From: Defluviitaleaceae bacterium
Lineage (GTDB): Bacteria; Bacillota; Clostridia; Lachnospirales; WQUN01
NCBI GenBank assembly: GCA_009780585.1
Contig: WQZS01000026.1
Coordinates: forward strand, 1-35,578
Direction: 5' to 3'
Length of the DNA: 35,578 nt
The translations under genes and the position numbers were made by a program. Positions 8,160-15,426 of the stretch are shown here, piece after piece. Position 1 is the first letter of the stretch. Every line of letters starts with the position of its first letter. The notes under the pieces are model-generated. The model saw nothing but the letters and a program-made list of their open reading frames with translations, had not been told where the DNA came from and searched no databases.

Positions 8160-8728
8160 AAAAGTTTTGGAAGACGTTCGTGATGTCGCTCACCACCAGC
8201 AGGGTAATCGGCGCTTTTTCGTTGTTGTTATTCCGTGCGAACCCGCTGACATCGGTGTTGTTCTACATAATATACACCTGGTGTATATTTTCGGACATCG
8301 CGGACGGGTACATCGCGCGCAAGAAAAGGGTGACCAGCAACTTCGGCGCGATATACGACAGCACGGCGGATTTGCTGTTAATCGGGATATTGCTTTTCGT
8401 CTTGATACCCGCGCTTTCGCTCCGTCCTTGGATCATGGTGCTGATCGGGCTGGTTTTGGGGACCCGTGCCATCGCGCTCGGCATCGGTTGGATGAAATAT
8501 AAAACGCTTTCGCTCCTGCACACCTATTCGAATAAGGGCGCGGGGCTGATCATGGCGTGCTTTCCGCTCTTTTTGGGATTGTTTGGGTTAAACGCCGCGT
8601 TCTTGATTATCTTCTTCGCCGCGTTCGGCTCGGCGGTGGAGGAAATGGTGATCACGTTGCGGGCGAACAAGCTGGATCGGAACATCATTAGTGTGTTCCA
8701 CGTAAACAACATAAAAAACGGCTATTAA
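8156..8728 (+). CDS. CDP-alcohol phosphatidyltransferase family protein
   Basis: 190 aa, a multi-pass membrane enzyme. The complete catalytic signature is seen at about residues 44-69: DIADGYIAR, then eight residues, then GAIYDSTAD, matching DxxDGxxAR(x8)GxxxDxxxD. Such enzymes join CDP-diacylglycerol or another CDP-alcohol to an alcohol acceptor in phospholipid synthesis. The length and single domain fit PgsA-like or PssA-like members, but the acceptor cannot be told. It overlaps the CPBP gene by 4 bases with AAGGGGAT as its ribosome site, and its tail overlaps the convergent epimerase gene by 4 bases. Last gene of the run starting at 3290. Confidence 0.88.
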   Translation: MKKFWKTFVMSLTTSRVIGAFSLLLFRANPLTSVLFYIIYTWCIFSDIADGYIARKKRVTSNFGAIYDSTADLLLIGILLFVLIPALSLRPWIMVLIGLVLGTRAIALGIGWMKYKTLSLLHTYSNKGAGLIMACFPLFLGLFGLNAAFLIIFFAAFGSAVEEMVITLRANKLDRNIISVFHVNNIKNGY

Positions 8729-9738
8729 CCCGCCATCCCTTTACCGTAATCATGCGCGGCGATGATCTTATCGATCGTGGCTTCGTAGGGTTCGTCGATT
8801 GTTTGCAATGACGGTTGCGACTGTAAAAAAGCGACCGTTTTTTTTATTCCCTCGCGGAAGGGGATAACGGGTTTGTAATCGGGTACGAAGCGCCTTAGCT
8901 TGCTGTTGTCAAAGATGAGGCTGTTTACCTTATCACCCAGCAGTGAGCCTTCCTTTTGCGGTATAAACGCGGTGATGAATTCGGTGGAAATATGCGTTTT
9001 TTGCGGTTGCGTCCCCACGGCTTCGCCGATTTGGTCGAGGATGGTACCCCAAGTGAGTACCTCGTCGGAAGTGATATGGAAGTCCTCGCCGACCGCCTTC
9101 CCATTCGCAGCCAAGCCCGCGAACCCCAACGCGAAGTCCGCGCTGTTCGTAACCGTCCACAACGATGTGCCGTCCCCCGGCACGATAACGCGCTTACCCT
9201 TGCGGATTCGGTCGATAAGCGACCACGACTTGTCGCTTGCCATCGCGTATGGGATCCACTTTTGCCCGTAGGTAAGCGACGGGCGTACGATGGTGGCGGG
9301 GAAGCCGTGTTTTTCGTATGCCGTCATAAACGCCCGCTCACAGGCGATCTTTTTGCGGGAATATTCCCAATAGGGGTTCGAAAGCGGGGTCTTTTCGGTG
9401 ACGATGTGGCTTGCGGGCGGTTTTTGGTAGGCGGACGCGGTGCTGATGAAGATATATTGCGCCGTTTTCCCTTCAAAGAGCCGAATGTCACGCTCCGCTT
9501 GCCCCGTATCCCATACGACCCAATTGACCACGCAATCGAAGTTTTTACCTTGTAAAAACTTTGACATCCCCGCTTCGTCGTTACTGTCCCCAAGATGTAC
9601 GAATACCCCCGACAACGCGGGGGTATCCGTGATTCCGTTGCGGCAAAGCAAATGCAATTCGTGGCCTTGGCGCAGCAATAACTCGCTGACCGCCGTGCTG
9701 ATGTTGCCCGTGCCGCCGATCATCAATATTTTCGCCAT
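8725..9738 (-). CDS. NAD-dependent epimerase/dehydratase (extended SDR)
   Basis: 337 aa. The N-terminus MAKILMIGGTGNIS holds the GxxGxxG dinucleotide-binding loop, and FISTASAY with YSRKK supplies the Ser/Thr and YxxxK catalytic residues. TIVRPSLTYG is the usual block after the active site. These enzymes act on nucleotide sugars or related carbonyl compounds in the cytoplasm. It starts 3 bases after the stop of the TIM-barrel sugar isomerase, so the two likely share a pathway. No strong ribosome site is seen, which points to coupling. The substrate is not identifiable; an RNA-binding or atypical SDR role cannot be excluded. Confidence 0.85.
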   Translation of the reverse strand: MAKILMIGGTGNISTAVSELLLRQGHELHLLCRNGITDTPALSGVFVHLGDSNDEAGMSKFLQGKNFDCVVNWVVWDTGQAERDIRLFEGKTAQYIFISTASAYQKPPASHIVTEKTPLSNPYWEYSRKKIACERAFMTAYEKHGFPATIVRPSLTYGQKWIPYAMASDKSWSLIDRIRKGKRVIVPGDGTSLWTVTNSADFALGFAGLAANGKAVGEDFHITSDEVLTWGTILDQIGEAVGTQPQKTHISTEFITAFIPQKEGSLLGDKVNSLIFDNSKLRRFVPDYKPVIPFREGIKKTVAFLQSQPSLQTIDEPYEATIDKIIAAHDYGKGMAG

Positions 9739-9741
9739 TAC

Positions 9742-10497
9742 TTAAACGCTCAGCTTTCTCAGGGCTTTAAGGCATATTTCGATACCTTCCAATTGGGAAT
9801 ACTTTTCGTCCTCATATTCCACGATGTGCCAATCCACGTTTTGGTGCTTATCGCACAGCGCGAAGAAGCGCGCCCAATCGATATCGTCCTCGCCGATCAT
9901 GGTGGCGAAGCCCTTTTCCACGGAGTAGGGCTTGTGGTGGATCGTGCGCACGCGGCCCGGGTAACGCGTGATGGGGTCGTACACATCCGTGTCCGCGCCC
10001 GCCGAAAAAGCGTTGCCGTTGTCGAGCTGCAAACCGATACAGGGGCATGTGTTGTCCATTAAATGCCTGATGGGCAGGTCGCCTTCCATCGTTTTAAATT
10101 CCTCGCCGTGGTTGTGGTACGAGAGCCTCATGCCGTAAGGCGCGAGCTTGGCGGCTACATCGTTGAATAATTTTGCCGTTTCCAGCCAAGCGGCCTTCGA
10201 ACCCGTCATTTCACCCGGTAAACCGGGGACGGTAAGCTCCGCGTTGCCGATGATTTTGTTGTACGTAATCGTGCCCATCAAATTTCCGGGCTGTAAGTAA
10301 TGCCAGGGTGTGTGCCACCCGCAGCATTGTAAGCCCGTGTCCTTTAACGCGGCTTTAATCTCCTGTGCGGTGTGCGTGAATTCCCAAAAGAATTCCACCG
10401 CGTCGTACCCCATAGCCTTTACCTTACGGAGCGTACCCCACATGTCCTTGCGGAACTCGTCCCGCACCGAATACAACTGCACGCCGAACTTGCGCAT
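9742..10497 (-). CDS. Sugar phosphate isomerase/epimerase (xylose isomerase-like TIM barrel)
   Basis: 251 aa. It begins MRKFGVQLYSVRDEF, the classic opening of the IolE/hydroxypyruvate-isomerase-like barrel. Metal-ligand blocks are visible: YHNHGEEF, LQLDNGNAF, TIHHKPYS and HIVEYEDEKY, giving Glu, Asp, His and Glu ligands. AAGGGGACG stands 5-10 bases before the ATG. The gene lies 28 bases downstream of hicA and 3 bases before the epimerase gene. It probably interconverts a keto or inositol-type sugar in the cytoplasm; the exact substrate is unknown. Confidence 0.87.
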   Translation of the reverse strand: MRKFGVQLYSVRDEFRKDMWGTLRKVKAMGYDAVEFFWEFTHTAQEIKAALKDTGLQCCGWHTPWHYLQPGNLMGTITYNKIIGNAELTVPGLPGEMTGSKAAWLETAKLFNDVAAKLAPYGMRLSYHNHGEEFKTMEGDLPIRHLMDNTCPCIGLQLDNGNAFSAGADTDVYDPITRYPGRVRTIHHKPYSVEKGFATMIGEDDIDWARFFALCDKHQNVDWHIVEYEDEKYSQLEGIEICLKALRKLSV

Positions 10498-10525
10498 ACC
10501 ATCGTCCCCTTTATATTTTAATTTT

Positions 10526-10750
10526 TTATCTTAAATTGTTATATTCATCAATGCTGATGTTAATTTCCCGCAAAATTGCCCGAAGTAAAGGCCGAGGTAA
10601 ATCCATTCCGACATGAAAGGGGATCGTTGTCGTCCGGCCATCGGGATGACGATAAAAAACGTGGCTTCCGCGCTGACGGATTTTTTGGAATCCTAACTTG
10701 AATAATAATTTTTCCAACGATACTGCGTCAATTAACGCCAATTTGCTCAT
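10526..10750 (-). CDS. hicA: HicA-family mRNA interferase toxin
   Basis: 74 aa, full length for HicA. The double-stranded-RNA-binding-like fold is indicated by LLFKLGFQKIRQRGSHVFYRH, with the catalytic His30 in the GSH motif followed by PDGRTTTIPFH. HicA toxins cleave mRNA and are held inactive by HicB. It overlaps hicB by 4 bases. Gene order is antitoxin first, toxin second, the reverse of the Escherichia coli hicAB order but common elsewhere. Confidence 0.92.
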   Translation of the reverse strand: MSKLALIDAVSLEKLLFKLGFQKIRQRGSHVFYRHPDGRTTTIPFHVGMDLPRPLLRAILREINISIDEYNNLR

Positions 10751-10965
10751 ACGGCTACCTTTATTTGTGAAATCCCTGTAAATACGGGCAATTTTCTAAT
10801 GTCTTCATCGTTCATTTCACTAAGGCATAACGATATAACTTCTTTTAAATGTAAATGTAATTCATCCATTGTTTTTGCGCATGTATGCGCACCCGTCAAT
10901 CCGGGTACATAACCGATAAATAAACCGCTGTCAATGTCTTTTTCAATATAAGCTGTATAGTTCAT
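10747..10965 (-). CDS. hicB: HicB-family antitoxin, short form
   Basis: 72 aa with the HicB start MNYTAYIEKDIDSGLFIGYVPGLTGAHT and the helix MDELHLHLKEVISLCL, forming the partial RNase-H-like fold that binds HicA. No C-terminal helix-turn-helix or ribbon-helix-helix is present, so this form is unlikely to autoregulate by binding DNA itself. GGAGGT precedes the ATG. It is the first gene of the minus-strand run hicB, hicA, isomerase, epimerase. Confidence 0.9.
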   Translation of the reverse strand: MNYTAYIEKDIDSGLFIGYVPGLTGAHTCAKTMDELHLHLKEVISLCLSEMNDEDIRKLPVFTGISQIKVAV

Positions 10966-10998
10966 TCAAATACCTCCATGCGATGGGATAATAACGAT

Positions 10999-11027
10999 AT
11001 TATATAATTTGCTTCCGCGAAAAGGAA
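10999..11027 (-). promoter_or_regulatory. Candidate promoter for hicBA
   Basis: On the minus strand TTCCTT (plus 11022-11027) and TATAAT (plus 10999-11004) are 17 bases apart, about 35 bases before the hicB start. The -10 is a perfect match and the -35 is weak. The -35 falls in the T-rich tail of the topB terminator. Confidence 0.4.
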
Positions 11028-11028
11028 G

Positions 11029-11059
11029 AGCCCGACCACAGGGGGGGTGGGGTCGGGCT
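11029..11059 (-). terminator. Hairpin terminator after topB
   Basis: The arms AGCCCGACC (11029-11037) and GGTCGGGCT (11051-11059) form a GC-rich 9-base-pair stem. On the minus strand the stem is followed by CTTCCTTTTC, a broken T tract, so it can end topB transcripts. On the plus strand the tail is TTTT, so it could work both ways. Confidence 0.6.
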
Positions 11060-11155
11060 TTTGAGGGGAGATATTTAGTTGTCCCTAAACGGATGTTTAA
11101 GGTCACATGGTTAATAATTACCAATTATATTTCGTTTTATACAAACGCGGGTAAA

Positions 11156-13003
11156 TTATTTCGCGCTTTCGATTAAATAATGTACATACTTTTTAATGCT
11201 TTCCATAAATTTGCCCGCTTCCAATTCCCCCGCGGCAATGCGCGACAAGCCGCGCTCCCATTTACCCGTGGTTTCGGGGGAACGGAGCTCGGTCGGGACG
11301 ATACCGACGAGCCGCATCCCCTTTTCGGTGGGGAAGAGGCTCTTTTTCTTGCGCTCGGCGTATTTGGAGGCGATGAGCTTTTCGATGATGGCGGCGCGGG
11401 TGGCGGGTGTACCCAGGCCGGAGGACTTCATCGCTTCCTTAAGGGATTCATCCTCCATGAAGCGACCCGCGTTTTCCATCGCGGAAAGGAGTGTCGCCTC
11501 GGTGTAGGGCTTGGGGGGAGCGGTTTTTTTATTCAATACCTTGGTTTTTTCGGCAGTTACGGCTTGGCCCTCGGTTAACGGGGGCAGGGGAGGCTCGGGA
11601 TCTTTTTCCCTTTCATGGGCGTAGAGGGCCGTCCAGCCCGCTTCCTTTTCCGTTCGGCCTTTGGATTCGAATAAAAATTCTTCGCTTTGCACGGGAATCT
11701 TTGTAACCACCGTCGTCACGTCGTACACATGCGCGGGGTAAAAAGCTGCGATAAAATTACGCAGGATGCGGTCGTACACGGCGCGTTCGTCGGGGGAAAG
11801 GGAGGAAATAGGCTTCCTCGAACCGGTGGGGATGATGGCGTGGTGGTCGCTTACCTTGGCGTCGTTAACGATGCGGTTGGTGATGGGCAGCTTGTCCGAC
11901 GAGAGGAACGGCGCGGCGAAGGACTTGTAAGGTTCCTCGTGCTGCCTTTGTATGACGGCGTGGAGCTTGGGTACCATATCGTTGCTTAAATAGCGGCTGT
12001 CGGTGCGGGGGTAGGTGATCATTTTATGCTTTTCGTATAGGGCTTGCGCTACGCTTAGGGTTTTTTGCGCGGAGAAGCCCAGCTTTCGGTTACATTCGCG
12101 CTGCAGCTCCGTGAGGTCGAATAATTGGGGCGGGGGGACGCGTTTTTCCTCGGTGCTTACGCTTTCGACTGTGCCGGGTTGGTTCTTGACTTTTTTGGCG
12201 ATGGCTTCGGCTTTTTCCTTTTCTTGGAGGCGGTGTTTGTTTTCCTCCGCTTTCGGGTCAAACCAAAGCCCTGTATAGGTGAAAAAAGGTTTACCATTAT
12301 TATCGTGCGTGTGCTCTCCGAAGGGAAGGCATTTATTACCATTAAACTGTGCCTCAACCTCCCAATATTCCTTGGAAACGAACGCGTCGATTTCCTTCTG
12401 CCTATCCACCAGCATCGCCAGCGTCGGCGTTTGTACCCTGCCCACGGGGAGCAAATCCTTATGCCGTAAGGTGAGCGCGCGCGTGGTGTTTAAGCCCACC
12501 AGCCAATCCGCTTCCGAACGGCACCGCGCCGACGCGAAGAGGTTGTCGTATTCGCATCCGTCCTTCATATTTTCCAGCCCGTTGCGGATGGCTGTGTCCG
12601 TTAGGCTCGATATCCACAAACGCTTAACGGGCTTTTTGCAAGCGGCCCATTGGTAGATATAACGGAAGATCAATTCGCCTTCGCGCCCCGAGTCGGTGGC
12701 GCAGATCACACACTCGGTTTCCTTGTCGTTCATGAACTTCTTAAGCAGCTTTAATTGCTTGCCCGTCCCGTAGAGGGGTTTGATCTTCATTTCCTCGGGG
12801 ATGATGGGCAAATCCGCCATACGCCATTTTTTGTATGACGGGTCGTAGTCATCCGGCTCGGCCAAACCCGCGAGGTGACCCAACGCCCACGAAATGACAT
12901 GCCCTTCGCCGGAAATAAAGCCGTCGCCCTTTCCTTTGCAATTTAATACACGCGCGATGTCCCGCGCGACCGAGGGTTTTTCCGCGATGATAACGGTGTG
13001 CAT
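11156..13003 (-). CDS. topB: DNA topoisomerase III (type IA)
   Basis: 615 aa. The Toprim domain opens MHTVIIAEKPSVARDIARVL and holds CATDSGREGELIFR with the metal-binding acidic residues. The catalytic Tyr is in MITYPRTDSRYL at about residue 335, and GRVQTPTLAMLVDRQ is the type IA signature. The protein relaxes and decatenates DNA by passing one strand through a transient break. It ends soon after ETTGKWERGL without the C-terminal zinc-finger or accessory domains found in longer homologues (often 650-730 aa). Divergent from the radical-SAM repair-linked gene, which suits a DNA-maintenance neighbourhood. Confidence 0.95.
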   Translation of the reverse strand: MHTVIIAEKPSVARDIARVLNCKGKGDGFISGEGHVISWALGHLAGLAEPDDYDPSYKKWRMADLPIIPEEMKIKPLYGTGKQLKLLKKFMNDKETECVICATDSGREGELIFRYIYQWAACKKPVKRLWISSLTDTAIRNGLENMKDGCEYDNLFASARCRSEADWLVGLNTTRALTLRHKDLLPVGRVQTPTLAMLVDRQKEIDAFVSKEYWEVEAQFNGNKCLPFGEHTHDNNGKPFFTYTGLWFDPKAEENKHRLQEKEKAEAIAKKVKNQPGTVESVSTEEKRVPPPQLFDLTELQRECNRKLGFSAQKTLSVAQALYEKHKMITYPRTDSRYLSNDMVPKLHAVIQRQHEEPYKSFAAPFLSSDKLPITNRIVNDAKVSDHHAIIPTGSRKPISSLSPDERAVYDRILRNFIAAFYPAHVYDVTTVVTKIPVQSEEFLFESKGRTEKEAGWTALYAHEREKDPEPPLPPLTEGQAVTAEKTKVLNKKTAPPKPYTEATLLSAMENAGRFMEDESLKEAMKSSGLGTPATRAAIIEKLIASKYAERKKKSLFPTEKGMRLVGIVPTELRSPETTGKWERGLSRIAAGELEAGKFMESIKKYVHYLIESAK

Positions 13004-13056
13004 GGTTGGCTCCGCTCCGGTTCCGAAATAAATGGTTATGTTACGTTCATCGTCGG

Positions 13057-13085
13057 ATTTTAATCTACCGTGCTTGTACAGGCAA
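13057..13085 (-). promoter_or_regulatory. Candidate promoter for topB
   Basis: On the minus strand TTGCCT (plus 13080-13085) and TAAAAT (plus 13057-13062) are separated by 17 bases, about 54 bases before the topB start. Both hexamers are moderate matches. Confidence 0.45.
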
Positions 13086-13138
13086 TAGTTATCGCCGTTA
13101 ACGTATCGTAATAGCGAAAAAATCGCAAGAACATCCGT

Positions 13139-13166
13139 TTGACATTTATTTCATTTGTGTTACAAT
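13139..13166 (+). promoter_or_regulatory. Promoter for the radical-SAM/DUF4130 pair
   Basis: TTGACA at 13139-13144 and TACAAT at 13161-13166 are separated by 16 bases, 52 bases before the ATG at 13218. The perfect -35 and near-perfect -10 indicate strong vegetative expression. Confidence 0.75.
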
Positions 13167-13217
13167 TTCCATGAAAGGCGAACAAACAAACGTGTAAGAT
13201 AAAAGGGAGTACAGCCC

Positions 13218-14513
13218 ATGGACTTTCAGGAACGCCTCAAAACCCTTACCGAAGGCGCGAAGTACGACGTCGCCTGTACCTCCAGCGGCGTAACCCGCAA
13301 GGGCAAACGCGGGATGGTGGGGAGTGCCGAGGCTTGCGGCATATGCCACAGTTTTACCGCCGACGGCCGCTGTATATCCTTATTGAAGACATTGATTAAT
13401 AATTATTGCGAATACGATTGCCAGTACTGCGTCAATCGGCGCAGTTCGGACATCCCCCGCGCGTCCATGCAACCCCACGAAGTGGCCGATTTAACCATGC
13501 AGTTCTATCGGCGCAACTACATCGAGGGGTTGTTTTTAAGTTCGGCGGTAATCAAAAACCCCGATTATACGATGGAAATGCTGATCAAAACGCTTGCCCT
13601 TCTACGAGGGGAATACCGCTTTAACGGCTACATCCACGTAAAGGCCATTCCCGGATCGGATGAAAAATTGATACAAAAATTAGGCCAACTCGCTGACCGC
13701 ATGAGTATCAATATCGAATTGCCCTCCGAAAGGAGCCTCACCCACCTCGCGCCCGACAAATCGAAGCCGGCGATTTTAGCACCCATGAATTACGTGAAGA
13801 ACGGCATCATCCAAAATAAAGAAGAACTAAAAAAATTTAGGAACGCCGCCGAATTCGTTCCCGCGGGGCAAAGTACGCAGCTCATTGTGGGCGCAACGCC
13901 CGAAGCCGACAGCCGCATCGTACACCTGGCGCAGGGATTGTATAAGAATTACAGCCTTCGCAGGGTTTTTTATTCCGCGTATATTCCCGTGGGTAACGAA
14001 ACGATGCTCCCCGCCGTGCCGATGCCGACATTCGATACGGGTACGGGGTTGATCCACAAGGAATACGGGCCTTTGTTAATGCGGGAGCACCGTTTGTACC
14101 AAGCCGATTTTTTGCTCCGTTTTTACGGTTTTACCGCGGGTGAAATGTTCAAAACCGAGGAAGAGAACCTAAGCCTCCACATCGACCCCAAATGCCATTG
14201 GGCGTTGCGCAATCTGGAAAAATTCCCCGTGGAGGTAAACACGGCGGATTATATGACGTTGTTGCGCGTACCCGGTATCGGTCAGATTTCCGCCGAGCGT
14301 ATCGTTAAGGCACGCCGGGTAAATAAGTTGAATTTCGAAAACCTCAAAAAAATGGGCATCGTGCTTAAACGCGCGCGTTACTTTATTACGTGCAACGGCA
14401 AGATGGCGGAAAAGATCAACTTCCAACCCGAATCCATCGAATTACGTCTGACCGATAACAACGCCGTCGGTCCGTATTCGCAGCTCACCCTTTCCGATGT
14501 CGCAATCGCGTGA
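13218..14513 (+). CDS. Putative DNA modification/repair radical SAM protein (TIGR03916-type)
   Basis: 431 aa with AAAGGGAG before the ATG. It opens DFQERLKTLTEGAKYDVAC and carries the radical-SAM cluster motif CEYDCQYC (CxxxCxxC) at about residues 64-71, then a TIM-barrel region (INIELPSERSL, QLIVGATPEAD). Near the C-terminus LLRVPGIGQISAERIVKAR is a helix-hairpin-helix, a DNA-binding element. The family is known for linkage with DUF4130/TIGR03915 proteins and a uracil-DNA-glycosylase-family protein; its reaction is unknown. The partner DUF4130 gene follows directly. No glycosylase gene is in this window. Confidence 0.9.
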   Translation: MDFQERLKTLTEGAKYDVACTSSGVTRKGKRGMVGSAEACGICHSFTADGRCISLLKTLINNYCEYDCQYCVNRRSSDIPRASMQPHEVADLTMQFYRRNYIEGLFLSSAVIKNPDYTMEMLIKTLALLRGEYRFNGYIHVKAIPGSDEKLIQKLGQLADRMSINIELPSERSLTHLAPDKSKPAILAPMNYVKNGIIQNKEELKKFRNAAEFVPAGQSTQLIVGATPEADSRIVHLAQGLYKNYSLRRVFYSAYIPVGNETMLPAVPMPTFDTGTGLIHKEYGPLLMREHRLYQADFLLRFYGFTAGEMFKTEEENLSLHIDPKCHWALRNLEKFPVEVNTADYMTLLRVPGIGQISAERIVKARRVNKLNFENLKKMGIVLKRARYFITCNGKMAEKINFQPESIELRLTDNNAVGPYSQLTLSDVAIA

Positions 14514-15309
14514 CGCGGGTTTAACTTGTCCACCAATGGGGGACAAGTTAACCAAGCGCGAGGTTGACGTTCTCTTCGACGGGACGTTCGAGGGCTTCCT
14601 GTGCGTCGTTTATTCCTTTTATTATGAAGGCATCGTCCCGCTTTCGATCCAAACAACCGACGAATACCAACCCTCCATCACGCTGACGGAATATTTTATC
14701 GTAACCGACAACGACCGCGCGCGTAAGGTGGAAAAGGCGATCGTAAAAAAGATTTCACAGGATATCGCGCGGCGCGTGGCGTATGCCTTTTTGGCGGACG
14801 CGGCGGACCGTTATATGAACATGTTATATTACATAATCCTGGGGTTTAAAGTCGGTCATATGGTGGACAGCCACATGCAGTATGATTTCGTTTTGCGCGT
14901 ACACAAGCTGGCGCGTGAAGTGGGGCGCGAAGGGCATAAATTGACGGGCTTTTGCCGCTTCGCGGAAACGGCGCAAGGGATATATTATTGCGCAATTACC
15001 CCCGTTCATTATGTGCTGTCGATTTTGGCGGAGCATTTCGCCGACCGCATGATCGACCAAAGTTGGATCATCCACGACAAACGGCACAACAAGGCCGTCG
15101 TGTACAACGGGCATGAATATACCTTCGTGGAGGTTTCACCCGATTCCAAGCCGCCGGTAATGGCCGGCAACGAAGCGTTCATACAAAATCTATGGGCGAC
15201 GTATTTCAATACGCTCGCCATCGAAGCGCGCAAAAACCCCAAGCTGCACCGCCAAATGCTCCCCATGCGTTATCGGGGCAATATGGTGGAATTCTCCAAA
15301 CATATTTAA
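14497..15309 (+). CDS. TIGR03915/DUF4130 putative DNA-repair-linked protein
   Basis: 270 aa from the ATG at 14497, or 257 aa from the ATG at 14536. The conserved core begins VDVLFDGTFEGFLCVVY, the usual DUF4130 opening, and continues to KLTGFCRFAETAQGIYYCAITPVHYV and DQSWIIHDKRHNKAVVY. It pairs with the preceding radical SAM gene, which it overlaps by 17 bases if started at 14497. Neither start has a clear ribosome site, and the 14536 ATG lies in the loop of a perfect hairpin. No glycosylase domain is fused at the C-terminus, which ends soon after the core. Presumed nucleic-acid role by family association only. Confidence 0.87.
   Translation: MSQSRDAGLTCPPMGDKLTKREVDVLFDGTFEGFLCVVYSFYYEGIVPLSIQTTDEYQPSITLTEYFIVTDNDRARKVEKAIVKKISQDIARRVAYAFLADAADRYMNMLYYIILGFKVGHMVDSHMQYDFVLRVHKLAREVGREGHKLTGFCRFAETAQGIYYCAITPVHYVLSILAEHFADRMIDQSWIIHDKRHNKAVVYNGHEYTFVEVSPDSKPPVMAGNEAFIQNLWATYFNTLAIEARKNPKLHRQMLPMRYRGNMVEFSKHI
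14521..14551. repeat. Perfect palindrome over a start codon (AACTTGT type)
   Basis: Arms TTAACTTGTCC (14521-14531) and GGACAAGTTAA (14541-14551) are exact inverted repeats of 11 bases around a 9-base loop. The loop holds the ATG at 14536 and could pair further (CC with GG). It begins 7 bases after the radical SAM stop. Its arm resembles those of the palindromes at 32392 and 27349. There is no T tract. Confidence 0.85.
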
Positions 15310-15383
15310 AGCATATTTAACGGTCTGCGATAATTAAATATGTATTGCGCAAATTAACACTTCCTTATCCGGTTATTATCATA

Positions 15384-15389
15384 TATAAT
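15384..15389 (+). promoter_or_regulatory. Candidate -10 box for the HD-GYP regulator series
   Basis: A perfect TATAAT lies 38 bases before the ATG at 15427, in an AT-rich 117-base gap. No good -35 stands 16-18 bases upstream (TTCCTT at 15361 is the best), so an activator or another sigma factor may be needed. Confidence 0.35.
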
Positions 15390-15426
15390 CAAATCGGCGA
15401 AATGTTGCACGCTTGGAGGTCCGCAT

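Noticed and set aside
10999..11062. Riboswitch or small RNA gene between hicB and topB
   Set aside because: The only structure is a simple GC-rich hairpin with a T-rich tail, best read as a terminator for topB.
15310..15426. tRNA gene or terminator in the gap before the HD-GYP gene
   Set aside because: No cloverleaf, CCA end or stable hairpin is seen; the gap is A/T-rich with only a -10-like box.
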